Source: Bradyrhizobium iriomotense
GTDB taxonomy: Bacteria; Pseudomonadota; Alphaproteobacteria; Rhizobiales; Xanthobacteraceae
Assembly (NCBI RefSeq): GCF_030160715.1
Contig: NZ_BSOW01000019.1
Location: 62,001 to 126,000 of the forward strand
DNA: 64,000 nt
Direction: 5' to 3'
The notes below the pieces were generated by a model, which was given only the letters and a program-made list of their open reading frames with translations, was not told where the DNA came from and did no database searches. Shown here one piece after another: positions 15,395 to 24,316 of the stretch. The position numbers and the translations under genes were made by a program. Numbering within the stretch: the stretch's first letter is position 1; each line of letters starts with the position of its first letter.

Positions 15395-16791
15395 CAGGCT
15401 TCCATGGCTTCGATCAGCGCCACGGCCGGGCCGATGGCTGCGGACGCCGGCCTCTCAAGCAAACGCCCGTCCGCATCGGTGAGCCCCGTCTTGCGCAGCC
15501 AATCCTCGAACTCCGGCGCGCATCGCCGGCCGAGCGTTTGGCGAACGTAGAGGACATCATGATACGCCAGGCTCTGATAGTTCAGCATGATGTCGTCGGC
15601 GCCCGGGACTGCAATGACGAACGTCACCCCGGCCGCACTCAGCAGCGTGAGCAGCGCGTCCATGTCGTCCGCATCGGCTTCTGCGTGGTTGGTGTAACAG
15701 ACGTCGCAGCCCATCGGCAGGCCGAGCAGCTTGGCGCAAAAATGGTCCTCGAGCCCGGCTCGCGTGATTTCCTTGCCGTTGTAGAGATATTCGGGGCCTA
15801 TGAAGCCGACGACCGTGTTCACCAGCAGCGGCTTGAACCGCCGCGCGACGGCATAGGCGCGCGCTTCCATCGTCTGCTGATCGACCCCGAAATGCGCGTC
15901 TGCGGACAAGGCGCTGCCTTGCCCGGTTTCGAAGTACATGACGTTCTTGCCGACCGTGCCGCGGTTGAGCGAAAGCGCGGCATCATGAGCTTCCGCCAGA
16001 ACGGATAGATCGATCCCGAACCCGCGATTGGCCTTTTCCGAGCCTGCGATGGATTGAAAGACGAGATCGACGGGGGCGCCGAGATTGATGGCCTGGATCG
16101 CGGTGGTGACGTGGCCGAGGCAGCAGCTCTGCGCCGGAATGTCGAGACGCTGCCGGACTTCATCGAGCAGCGTCACGATCCGCACATAGTCTTCTACGCT
16201 GTCGGTCGCCGGGTTGACGCCGATCACGGCGTCGCCGACTCCGAACAGCAGCCCATCAAGCAGGCTGGCGGCGATGCCGCGGGAATCGTCGGTCGGATGG
16301 TTCGGCTGCAGCCGCGTCGAGAGCCGTCCGGCAAGCCCGATCGTATTGCGGAAGGCCGTCGTGACGCTGCATTTGGCGGCGATGACGATCAGATCCTGCG
16401 CGCGCATGATCTTCGAGACGGCGGCGGCCATTTCAGGCGTCAGGCCCGGAGCAAGCGCAGCAAGATCGCTCGTCGTGGTTCGCGCGTCGAGCAGCCATTC
16501 GCGGAACGCGCCGACCGTCAAATGCGATATCGCCGCGAAGGCAGCCTGATCATGGCCGTCGAGGATCAATCGGGAAACCTCATCCTCCTCGTACGGCACG
16601 AGATCGACGTTCAGAAAGGTCTTGAGCGGGAGGTCGGCGAGCGCCATTTGCGCTGCGACGCGCTCGATGGCGCTCTGCGCCGCGATCCCGGCCAAGGCAT
16701 CACCGGAGCGCGCCGGGGAGGCTTTGGCAAGCAGGGTCTTCAGGTCGGCGAAAGTCCAGCGCGTGCCGTTGACCGTTGCGTGATAAGACAT
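15394..16791 (-). CDS. eutB: Ethanolamine ammonia-lyase large subunit
   Basis: A 465-residue EutB, slightly longer than the E. coli protein (453). It forms the TIM-barrel active site of the B12 enzyme. Family segments include RGIAASLLDGLLFGVGDAVIGVNPATD, AGSEKANRGFGIDL, FETGQGSALSADAHFGVDQ and GLPMGCDVCYTNHAEADADD. GAGAGG precedes ATG 16791. The gene lies 38 bases after the last permease of the polyamine-type ABC importer, so uptake and deamination of ethanolamine are probably one operon. Acetaldehyde oxidation must be encoded elsewhere. Confidence 0.96.
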   Translation of the reverse strand: MSYHATVNGTRWTFADLKTLLAKASPARSGDALAGIAAQSAIERVAAQMALADLPLKTFLNVDLVPYEEDEVSRLILDGHDQAAFAAISHLTVGAFREWLLDARTTTSDLAALAPGLTPEMAAAVSKIMRAQDLIVIAAKCSVTTAFRNTIGLAGRLSTRLQPNHPTDDSRGIAASLLDGLLFGVGDAVIGVNPATDSVEDYVRIVTLLDEVRQRLDIPAQSCCLGHVTTAIQAINLGAPVDLVFQSIAGSEKANRGFGIDLSVLAEAHDAALSLNRGTVGKNVMYFETGQGSALSADAHFGVDQQTMEARAYAVARRFKPLLVNTVVGFIGPEYLYNGKEITRAGLEDHFCAKLLGLPMGCDVCYTNHAEADADDMDALLTLLSAAGVTFVIAVPGADDIMLNYQSLAYHDVLYVRQTLGRRCAPEFEDWLRKTGLTDADGRLLERPASAAIGPAVALIEAMEA

Positions 16792-16829
16792 GCAGGAACG
16801 CCTCTCACAGAGATTTCGTCCGACGCCGC

Positions 16830-17660
16830 CTATTCGGATGCAGCGCCGGCGTTCTTCCGCGATCGACGCGCAAGCAAATTCGCGACGATCAGCAAGAGGA
16901 TCGACAAGCCCATCATCAGCGTGGCCGCCGCCGTGATCGCGGGGCTCAACTGCTCGCGCAGGCCCGTGAACATTTCGAGCGGCAGGGTACGCTGCTGGGC
17001 ATTAGCAAGAAACTGAACCACGACGACTTCGTCGAACGACGTCACGAAGGCGAAGGCGGCGCCTGACAGGACACCGGGCAGGATCAGCGGCAGCATGACA
17101 CGAAGGAATCCGGTCAGCGGCTTGGCCCCGAGAATGGACGTGGCCCGCATCAGGTTGCGGTCGAAGCCCGCCAGGCTGGCGCTGACGGTCACCACGACGA
17201 ACGGACTCGCCAGAACGGTGTGCGCAAGGATGATGCCGCCGTAGGTGTTGGCGAGGCCGATGCGTGCGTAGAAGAGGTAGGTGCCGACCGCCGTCACGAC
17301 GACGGGGACGATCAGAGGCGAAATCAGCAGGGGCACGACGAACCGGCGTCCGGGAAATTTGGGATCGGACAGGCCGATCGCAGTCAGCGTTCCCAATACG
17401 GTCGCCAGGATGGTCGTGCCAAATCCGATCAGCAGGCTGTTGCCGATTGCGGCGCGCCAACGCGGCGTGCCGAGCACGACCTCATACCAGCGCGTCGAAA
17501 CGCCGGCGAGCGGGAAGGTGAAGAAGGAGCCACTGTTGAAAGACAGCGGCACGGGCACGAAAATCGGCACGACCAGGAAGATCAGCACCAACACGCACCA
17601 GAACCAGAGCGCTGCGACGCGGATCCGTTCGGCATTGGTCGGATATGGCGACAACAACAT
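16830..17660 (-). CDS. ABC transporter permease (PotC type)
   Basis: A 276-residue permease with six hydrophobic helices, the first near residues 18-42 (VLVLIFLVVPIFVPVPLSF). The cytoplasmic docking loop is near residue 170-190 (LMRATSILGAKPLTGFLRVMLPLILPG), the EAA-like element of spermidine/putrescine-type importers. It starts 6 bases after the partner permease and is followed by eutB. The substrate is inferred from context to be ethanolamine or a related amine. Confidence 0.88.
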   Translation of the reverse strand: MLLSPYPTNAERIRVAALWFWCVLVLIFLVVPIFVPVPLSFNSGSFFTFPLAGVSTRWYEVVLGTPRWRAAIGNSLLIGFGTTILATVLGTLTAIGLSDPKFPGRRFVVPLLISPLIVPVVVTAVGTYLFYARIGLANTYGGIILAHTVLASPFVVVTVSASLAGFDRNLMRATSILGAKPLTGFLRVMLPLILPGVLSGAAFAFVTSFDEVVVVQFLANAQQRTLPLEMFTGLREQLSPAITAAATLMMGLSILLLIVANLLARRSRKNAGAASE

Positions 17661-17666
17661 GGCGCT

Positions 17667-18890
17667 TCATCCCATCTTGAAGAGGTCGAGGCCGAGATAG
17701 CGCGTCATCGTGATGTACAGGCCGAGCGTGGACGCGAGCAGCACGAAGCTGAGCGCGGCGGCCATTTCCCAGTTGAGCTCGGCATTGACGTAGTTGGCGA
17801 TGAAGTTGCTGATGAGCTGGTCGCTGGCCCCGCCGATCAGCACGGGCGTGATGTAGTAACCGAGGCACAGGATGAAGGTGAGCAGGCAGCCGGCCAGAAC
17901 TCCCGGCATGACCTGCGGCAGGTAGATGCGCCGGAATACGGTGAAGGGACGACCGCCGAGTGATTGGGCTGCCCTGAGTTGCGAGGGCTGAACCGAGCGC
18001 ATCACGCTGTAGATCGGAAGAAGCGTGAAAGGCAGTTGGATGTGCGTCATCGCAATGATGAGGCCGGTGCGGCTATACATCAGCTCGATGCGGTCGGATG
18101 TCACGCCGAGCCAGAGCATGAGATCGTTGAGGATGCCGTATTTCTGCAGGATGACGGTCCAGGCGGCGGTGCGCACGAGGATGGAGGTCCAGAACGGCAG
18201 CAGCACCAGAACCAGGACGATGGCGGCCATCGCCGGTCGCAGGTTGGTCATCAAATATGCGAGCGGAAACGCAAGCGCCAGCGTCGCCAGCGTGACGAGT
18301 GTCGCGATCAGGAAGGTGCGGCCGAAGACACGCAGGAAGACCGCTTGATCGGCGGGAACGGCACCGATCGTCCACTGACCGGTCCAGCGCAGGTCGAAGG
18401 CGCTGAGGAGAAAGAACGACGTGAACCTGTTCGTTCCGACCCGGATTGCGCTCCAGCTCTTCTCCTCGCCGAGCAGTGGCGCTGCCTTGATCATGGCCTC
18501 TTTGGTGATCGCCTGATCCTGCGCGGCGAGGCGGGCCACGCGTAGCACTTGGCTGCGCGCGCCCGGCAGGCGGGTGTTGAGGTTCTTGGCAAACTCATAG
18601 ACGGTCCCCGCGGCCTGGCCGTCTTTCAGATCGATAGCGAAGGCGCGGAAGACCGCCTCGTCCGGCACGCCGGCGCCGCTGTCCTGCCGCAGCGCCGCGA
18701 TGGTGAGCGGTAGCGCGTTGGCAATGGTCGGTTCGTACACCGCCCGCGACAACAGCGCCACGATCGGCGCGCCGAAGCTGAACAACAACAGCAGGAGCAG
18801 TGGCGCGGCCAGCGCGAGCGGGCGCAGGCTGTCGCTATGATCTCTCGCGCTGATCCATGTTTTGGTCGTTGGCATTGCGATCGACGACAT
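17667..18890 (-). CDS. ABC transporter permease (PotB type) with a long periplasmic insert
   Basis: A 407-residue permease, about 110 residues longer than usual PotB (about 285-300). The extra part lies between the first helix (about residues 25-45) and the next (about 190), and reads as a soluble, helical segment with VPDEAVFRAFAIDLKDG and LNTRLPGARSQVLRVARLAA. The remaining helices and docking loop (LRAAQSLGGRPFTVFRRIYLPQ) are normal. The start is set at ATG 18890 (MSSIAMP); the frame continues upstream without a better start. Similar long forms exist in other Rhizobiales transporters, to my knowledge. It partners the permease at 16830. Confidence 0.86.
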   Translation of the reverse strand: MSSIAMPTTKTWISARDHSDSLRPLALAAPLLLLLLFSFGAPIVALLSRAVYEPTIANALPLTIAALRQDSGAGVPDEAVFRAFAIDLKDGQAAGTVYEFAKNLNTRLPGARSQVLRVARLAAQDQAITKEAMIKAAPLLGEEKSWSAIRVGTNRFTSFFLLSAFDLRWTGQWTIGAVPADQAVFLRVFGRTFLIATLVTLATLALAFPLAYLMTNLRPAMAAIVLVLVLLPFWTSILVRTAAWTVILQKYGILNDLMLWLGVTSDRIELMYSRTGLIIAMTHIQLPFTLLPIYSVMRSVQPSQLRAAQSLGGRPFTVFRRIYLPQVMPGVLAGCLLTFILCLGYYITPVLIGGASDQLISNFIANYVNAELNWEMAAALSFVLLASTLGLYITMTRYLGLDLFKMG

Positions 18891-18951
18891 GAAGCGATCC
18901 TCGCGTGGTGCGGGATCGGGCAGAAGGTCCGATCCCGTGGTGCTGGCGCTG

Positions 18952-20001
18952 TTATTGGGCGAGCCAGGCGTTGAAGCGCTTGACCAGATCCTCGCCGTGA
19001 TCACCCCAGAACTCCACGTCGCCGACCAGATAGTTCTTCATGTGGTCCGGCGCGGTGGGCAGTTTCGGCAAGACGTCCTTGGGAACGAACGGGGTCGAGT
19101 CCGACAGCACCGGGCCATAGGGGATGAAGCGGCCGAGCTGCGCGCCCACGTCGGGCTGGGCCACGTAAGCGAGATATTTGTAGGCGAGGTCGAGATTCTT
19201 GGCGCCCTTCGGGATCGCGATCATGTCGTACTCGACGATCTGGTTGTCCCAGACGATCGCGAATGGACGCTTGTCCTGATCGATAGCGCTTTGGATGCGT
19301 CCGTTCCACGCCGTCGTCATGACCACCTCCTTGGAGGCGAGGAGCTGCGGCGGCTGGGCGCCGGCATCCCACCAGACGATGTCCTTCTTGATCGTGTCGA
19401 GCTTCTTGAAGGCGCGGTCGACGCCATCAGGCGTTCCCAGCACCTTGTAGACCTCGGCGATCGGCACACCGTCGGCCATCAGAGCCCATTCGAGATTTTG
19501 CGCAGGAGCCTTGCGCATGGCGCGCTTGCCGGGGAATTTCTTGGTGTCGAAGATATCGAGCACCGAAGTCGGCGCTTCCTTCAGCACGGTCGTGTCATAG
19601 GCCAGCACGTCGCCATAGACGTCGATGCCGACGCCGCAATCGAGTGCCGTGCCCGGCAGGAATCGCGAACGATCGGCGACCTTCGAATAGTCGATACGGA
19701 TCAGAACGCCGGCGTCACACCCCTGGAGCACGGTCGAGGTCTCGACCGTGACGAGATCGATTGGCACATTGCCCGTCTCGACCATCGCTTTGATCTTGCC
19801 GAGCTCGCCGGTGTATTCCTGCTCGTTGAACTTGACGCCCGCCTTCTTGGCGAAGGGCTCGAACCAGGCTTGGCGCAGCGCGGCCTGCCATGCGCCGCCG
19901 GTGGCCATGATGGTGAGCTCTTCGGCGCCGACGGGCTGAAGCTGACAGATGATCGCGGCGCCCGCCAAAGCAAGCAAATTCGTCCTGCATACGCTCTTCA
20001 T
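18952..20001 (-). CDS. ABC transporter solute-binding protein (PotD type)
   Basis: A 349-residue periplasmic protein with a signal peptide (MKSVCRTNLLALAGAAIICQ, cut near GAEE at about 28). The mature part begins ELTIMATGGAWQAALRQAWF and follows the spermidine/putrescine-binding family 1 pattern, with GDVLAYDTTVL and FDTKKFPGKRAM in the middle. ATG 20001 overlaps the ATPase stop by 4 bases. As the binding protein upstream of EutBC it likely captures ethanolamine or a similar amine; the ligand is inferred from context. Confidence 0.88.
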   Translation of the reverse strand: MKSVCRTNLLALAGAAIICQLQPVGAEELTIMATGGAWQAALRQAWFEPFAKKAGVKFNEQEYTGELGKIKAMVETGNVPIDLVTVETSTVLQGCDAGVLIRIDYSKVADRSRFLPGTALDCGVGIDVYGDVLAYDTTVLKEAPTSVLDIFDTKKFPGKRAMRKAPAQNLEWALMADGVPIAEVYKVLGTPDGVDRAFKKLDTIKKDIVWWDAGAQPPQLLASKEVVMTTAWNGRIQSAIDQDKRPFAIVWDNQIVEYDMIAIPKGAKNLDLAYKYLAYVAQPDVGAQLGRFIPYGPVLSDSTPFVPKDVLPKLPTAPDHMKNYLVGDVEFWGDHGEDLVKRFNAWLAQ

Positions 20002-21257
20002 GAACCACTCCCCGTGTTCGATGGTTTGCCGTCCGCGACGGCGCCCGCCGGAAAAGCCCGGCAATCGGATGCCGGCCAGCAGAGCTCGATGGCCTTGCCC
20101 GCCGCCATTGTTGCTTCCGGTCCGATCTTCACGGTCAGCACCTGTCCGCTCGCCAGGCGCGCGAGCAGACGCTGATGATCACCGTGATAGATGCAGCCAT
20201 CGACCGTCGCCTGAAGGCGATTGTCCGATTGGCCGTTTGCGTTCGACAATGCGATCCGCTCGGGCCTGACCGTCAGGTGGACTGGAGCGCCGGGACGAAG
20301 GTCGCCGATCGCGAGCGCAGCGACCTTTAATCCGTTCGGCAGGGCAACGACGCATCGCCCGTTGCCGACGCTTTCAACCTCGCCGTCCAGCGCATTGTTT
20401 TCGCCGATGAACCCGGCGACGAACGCAGTTGCCGGCTCGTTGTACAATGCGTCGGGTGTTCCGATCTGAACGATGGACCCGCTGTCGAAAATGGCGACGC
20501 GATCCGACATGGTCAGCGCTTCGCTCTGGTCGTGGGTCACATAGACGATCGTGACGCCGAGCATTTCGTGGATCTGCTTCAGCTCGATCTGCATGTGTTC
20601 GCGCAACTTCTTGTCGAGCGCGCCGAGCGGCTCGTCCATCAGAACGAGCGCCGGCTCGAACACGAGCGCACGGGCGAGCGCGACGCGCTGTTGTTGGCCG
20701 CCTGAAAGCTGTGTCGGCTTGCGGTCCTTGAAGCGCTCGAGCTTCACCATGTCGAGCGCCCGCGTGACGCGCGGTGCAATCTCGGCCTTTGGATACTTCC
20801 GTACCGAAAGCGGGAAAGCGACGTTGTCGGCCACGCTCATATGCGGGAAGAGCGCGTAGTTCTGGAAAACCATGCCGATATTGCGATCGTAGGGCGGCAG
20901 GCGGTCGACCGATTTGCCGTCGAGCGTGATGACGCCCTGGCTCGGCCGCTCGAAGCCCGCCAGCATGTTGAGCGTCGTGGTTTTGCCGGAGCCCGACGGC
21001 CCGAGGAACGTCAGGAACTCCCCGCGCCCGACGCTCAGATTGAGCCGTCGCACGGCCTGGAAGGAGCCGTAGTTTTTCTCGACGTCGATGAAATCGACGA
21101 ACTTGGCGTCGCGGCGTCCGTCGCTGGCCGGCTCGCGGGTCAACGCCGAACCCGCCTCCCGGCTGACGCTTCCCGGGGCGGTCCATGTATTGGGACGGCG
21201 CTGCGCGGCCGCGCTCGAACTCTCGGGAATCACCGACTCCTGCTTGGCCCAAACCAT
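19998..21257 (-). CDS. ABC transporter ATP-binding protein (PotA type)
   Basis: A 419-residue ATPase that opens the minus-strand eut importer operon. The first 55 residues are a polar extension (QESVIPESSSAAAQ), then the nucleotide-binding domain: Walker A GPSGSGKT near 90-97, Q-loop VFQNYALFPHMSV, signature LSGGQQQRVALARAL, Walker B VLMDEP and THD switch. A TOBE domain follows (VRPERIALS). GGAGGT lies 5 bases before ATG 21257, so the N-terminal extension is real. The stop overlaps the binding-protein gene (ATGA). Confidence 0.92.
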   Translation of the reverse strand: MVWAKQESVIPESSSAAAQRRPNTWTAPGSVSREAGSALTREPASDGRRDAKFVDFIDVEKNYGSFQAVRRLNLSVGRGEFLTFLGPSGSGKTTTLNMLAGFERPSQGVITLDGKSVDRLPPYDRNIGMVFQNYALFPHMSVADNVAFPLSVRKYPKAEIAPRVTRALDMVKLERFKDRKPTQLSGGQQQRVALARALVFEPALVLMDEPLGALDKKLREHMQIELKQIHEMLGVTIVYVTHDQSEALTMSDRVAIFDSGSIVQIGTPDALYNEPATAFVAGFIGENNALDGEVESVGNGRCVVALPNGLKVAALAIGDLRPGAPVHLTVRPERIALSNANGQSDNRLQATVDGCIYHGDHQRLLARLASGQVLTVKIGPEATMAAGKAIELCWPASDCRAFPAGAVADGKPSNTGSGS

Positions 21258-21296
21258 CGCTGACCTCCAAGAACGCGTCTTCGTGCCTCAGCTATT

Positions 21297-21312
21297 GTAT
21301 GACCATACAAGT
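21297..21312. promoter_or_regulatory. Inverted repeat TTGTATG-AC-CATACAA, likely MocR operator
   Basis: A perfect 7-base inverted repeat lies in the 248-base gap between the divergent ATPase (start 21257) and MocR regulator (start 21506). Further partial half-sites, GGTACAA and TTGTCT, follow downstream near 21330-21440. GntR/MocR proteins typically bind such AT-rich repeats in their divergent promoter. It sits 40 bases from the importer start, suiting control of that promoter. Confidence 0.5.
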
Positions 21313-21505
21313 CACCTTTGAGTGACGGTACAACCAGACAATATGGTCGTCAATGCCAACTTATGCACATTTTTAGGTCAGATATATGGACGTTTGTTCG
21401 GCATCGATCGCTTATTCTCTGGAGACAAGTTGAATTGTCTGACGTATTCGCGCATGATAGGTGAAGTGTTCGGAGGACGGTGAACGCCAAGGACGCCGGC
21501 GCGGT

Positions 21506-22891
21506 ATGCTCGAAAACCTGGAACTGCCCGAAAGCGATGCACCCATCTATCAGCGCCTGGCGGATGCCATCGGCGAGCGCATCGCGCGCGGCGAGCTCGT
21601 AGCGGGCGAGAGGCTGCCGCCTCATCGCGAAATTGCGCGCTCGCTCGGCATCAACGTCACGACCGTCACACGCGCCTTCTCGGCTTTGCAACAGCGTGGT
21701 CTGGTTGAGGCGCGTCCCGGCCGCGGAACCCTGATCGCGATACGCGAGACGGAAGAAAGCTCCTTCAAATCCGCGCCCAGCGACGAAGCCGGATTGATCG
21801 ATCTGTCGGTGAACAGGCCGGCGACGTCAGCCTATCTCGAGGCGTTGTCGACGCTGATGCCCCGTCTCGCCAGGGATCGCCGGTTCGGCAGTTTGCAGGA
21901 CTATCACCCGCCCGAAGGTCCGCTATGGGCGCGCTCCGCGGTCGCGGATTGGCTCAATGGCGTCGCCGGAGACGGTGATGCCGGCCGCGTGGTCCTGACG
22001 GACGGCGCCCAGCACGGCCTCGCCTGCGTCCTGCGGGCCTTGGCCGAACGCGGCGACGTCATCCTGGCGGACGCCATCACCTATCAGGGCATCGGCGCGC
22101 TGTGTCGATCGCAGGGGCTCGACCTGCGGGGATTGCCGATTGACCGGGAGGGCATGCGGCCGGATGCGTTCGAGACCGCCTGCGCGACCTTGCGGCCTCG
22201 CGCCGTTTTTCTCGTGCCCAGCCTGCACAATCCGACGACGGTCACCTTGAGCGAAGAGCGCCGCCGTGCGCTGGCCGCAATCGCCCGTCGCCACAACGTG
22301 CTGATCATCGAGGACGATGTCTATCGTCCGTTGCTCGATCGCATCATTCCATCCTTCGCAGCCCTCGAGCCTGAGCTGACGGTTCATATCAGTGGACTGT
22401 CGAAATGCATCGCGCCCGGTCTTCGCTATGGCTTCGTGGTCGCCCCCCGCGCGGTTCTGGGCAATGTCGCGGCCGCGCTGCGCATCGATTGCTGGAGCAT
22501 CAGCCCGCTCACCGCGCTCATCGCCACCAATCTGCTCGAAGACGGGACCGCGACGCGGATCATCGAAGTCCAGCGGGAGGAACTGCGCAGGCGGCAAGCC
22601 GTTTTGCGCGAGGTGCTGGCGGCCTTCGACGTTCAGACCCACGAGACCTCGCCGCATGCCTGGTTGCATTTGCCAGAACCCTGGCGAGGCGCCGGATTCG
22701 CCCGGGCCTGCCGTCAGCGTGGCGTCGGCTTGCTTCCGGCAGACGCATTCGCCGTCGGACGCGAAACTCTCGCTCATGCCGTGCGGATCAACCTGGGTGC
22801 GGCGCCTTCGCTCAATGAGCTGCGCCATGCGCTTTCGATCATCGCTGCGCTGTTGAATGCCGGCCATCTCGAAATCTCCGGCTCAGTCTGA
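21506..22891 (+). CDS. GntR/MocR family regulator with aminotransferase-like domain
   Basis: A 461-residue protein in two parts. Residues about 10-80 form a GntR winged helix (APIYQRLADAIGERIARGEL, INVTTVTRAFSALQQRGLVE). Residues about 110-460 form a fold-type I aminotransferase-like domain with VPSLHNPTT, DDVYRPLLD and the Schiff-base lysine in HISGLSKCIAPGLRYGF. Such proteins bind PLP and often sense an amine. The start at ATG 21506 is chosen over 21461 because it directly precedes the domain. Divergence from the eut importer makes it the probable regulator of ethanolamine use, in place of the enteric EutR. Confidence 0.9.
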   Translation: MLENLELPESDAPIYQRLADAIGERIARGELVAGERLPPHREIARSLGINVTTVTRAFSALQQRGLVEARPGRGTLIAIRETEESSFKSAPSDEAGLIDLSVNRPATSAYLEALSTLMPRLARDRRFGSLQDYHPPEGPLWARSAVADWLNGVAGDGDAGRVVLTDGAQHGLACVLRALAERGDVILADAITYQGIGALCRSQGLDLRGLPIDREGMRPDAFETACATLRPRAVFLVPSLHNPTTVTLSEERRRALAAIARRHNVLIIEDDVYRPLLDRIIPSFAALEPELTVHISGLSKCIAPGLRYGFVVAPRAVLGNVAAALRIDCWSISPLTALIATNLLEDGTATRIIEVQREELRRRQAVLREVLAAFDVQTHETSPHAWLHLPEPWRGAGFARACRQRGVGLLPADAFAVGRETLAHAVRINLGAAPSLNELRHALSIIAALLNAGHLEISGSV

Positions 22892-22897
22892 AGCGTC

Positions 22898-24145
22898 ATG
22901 GCAGCGCCGATCAAAACGGATGTCGCAATCGTCGGTGCCGGCATCATCGGGCTTGCGATCGCATTTCGGCTGGCGGCGGAAGGCCGGGAGGTCGTCGTCA
23001 TCGACCCGAACGAGCCGGGCTCGGGAGCCTCATACGGCAATGCCGGTGCCATCGCGCCCTATGGCTGTGCGCCGATCGGCAACCCCGACGTTCTGCGCAC
23101 TCTGCCGAGTTTGCTCTTCGCCTCGGACAGCCCGCTTGCCATTCGCCTTGCTGGGCTGCCTGCACTGCTTCCCTGGCTGTCGCGCTTTGTCTGGCAGTCC
23201 ATGCCGGCCCGCGCGCGCCGCAATGGTCATGCATTGGCGGGTCTCCTGAAGGAGGCGATTCCGGCCTGGCGCGATCTCGCGACGCAGGCGGGAGTTTCGG
23301 ATCTCTTTCGCCATGAAGGCTGCCTCTATTTCTATCGTGAGAAGATGCCGGCCGGGGACAGCGAATGGGCCGCGCGGCTCAGAGACGAATTGGGTGTCCG
23401 GCACGACAGGTTGACCCCGGGCGAAGTCGCCAGGCTCGAGCCTGCGCTGCCTCCGGCGGCTGGCGGCGTGTTCTTTCCGGATGCGGCGCATATCGTCGAT
23501 CCCGGTGCCTTGACTCGACGGTTGGCGGCTGCGGCGGAAGCGAGAGGTGCTTCGCTTCAACGCTCTCGTGTCGAGCAGCTGGAGCCTGGGAACGGCGGGC
23601 ACGTCACGCTCACCTGCCGCGATCTCGTTGTCGATGCGCGTGCCGTCGTTCTCGCCGCCGGCGCATGGTCGCGCTCTCTCGCGCGGCAAGGTGGAGAGAG
23701 CGTTCCCCTCGATACCGAGCGTGGCTACCACATCGAATTCGCGATGGAGGCTTGTCCCATCAAGAGGCCCGTAAGCCCTGTCGATCTCGGGTTCTACATC
23801 ACGCCGATGGAAGGCCGTCTGCGAGTAGCCGGCACGGTCGAGCTTGGCGGCCTGTCCGCGCCCCTCAATCCCGATCGTATCGCTGTGCTCGAGCGCGGTG
23901 TGCGCAAGCTGTTTCCGGATCTGGGACCCGTCCAGACCCAATGGCTGGGCTTTCGGCCGTCGCTTCCCGATTCACTGCCGGTGATCGGACCCAGCCGACG
24001 CTATCCAAACGTGATCCTCGCGTTTGGTCACGGACATCTCGGCATGACGCTCGCGGGCGCGACGAGCCGCATCGTCGCAAGTCTCATCGAAAATCAAAAC
24101 GATGTTTCGAGCTTTCCGGCATTCCGACCCGATCGGTTCAGCTGA
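22898..24145 (+). CDS. FAD-dependent D-amino acid dehydrogenase-like oxidoreductase
   Basis: A 415-residue DAO/DadA-type flavoprotein. The Rossmann motif VAIVGAGIIGLAIAFRLAAEGREVVVID begins at residue 9 with the GxGxxG core. RGYHIEF near residue 275 and a C-terminal GHGHLGMTLAGATSRIVASLI are typical of the family. It starts 6 bases after the MocR gene and is presumably cotranscribed. It oxidises an amino compound in the membrane-linked chain; whether its substrate is an amino acid or an ethanolamine-related amine cannot be told. Confidence 0.85.
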   Translation: MAAPIKTDVAIVGAGIIGLAIAFRLAAEGREVVVIDPNEPGSGASYGNAGAIAPYGCAPIGNPDVLRTLPSLLFASDSPLAIRLAGLPALLPWLSRFVWQSMPARARRNGHALAGLLKEAIPAWRDLATQAGVSDLFRHEGCLYFYREKMPAGDSEWAARLRDELGVRHDRLTPGEVARLEPALPPAAGGVFFPDAAHIVDPGALTRRLAAAAEARGASLQRSRVEQLEPGNGGHVTLTCRDLVVDARAVVLAAGAWSRSLARQGGESVPLDTERGYHIEFAMEACPIKRPVSPVDLGFYITPMEGRLRVAGTVELGGLSAPLNPDRIAVLERGVRKLFPDLGPVQTQWLGFRPSLPDSLPVIGPSRRYPNVILAFGHGHLGMTLAGATSRIVASLIENQNDVSSFPAFRPDRFS

Positions 24146-24316
24146 GATGGTGTGCAGTTGAGCTGTCGGGTCGTTATATGAGCCCGGGCGAAATCTGCCA
24201 GTTTTGCAATATGTCCGCAGGCGGTACAGGCGAGGCGTAGCCGACAAAGTCTGGTACGGGCAGGATGTCGGCGAATGACCCCGAAGCGGACATTGGCTAG
24301 TGCATCGGGGTCAACT

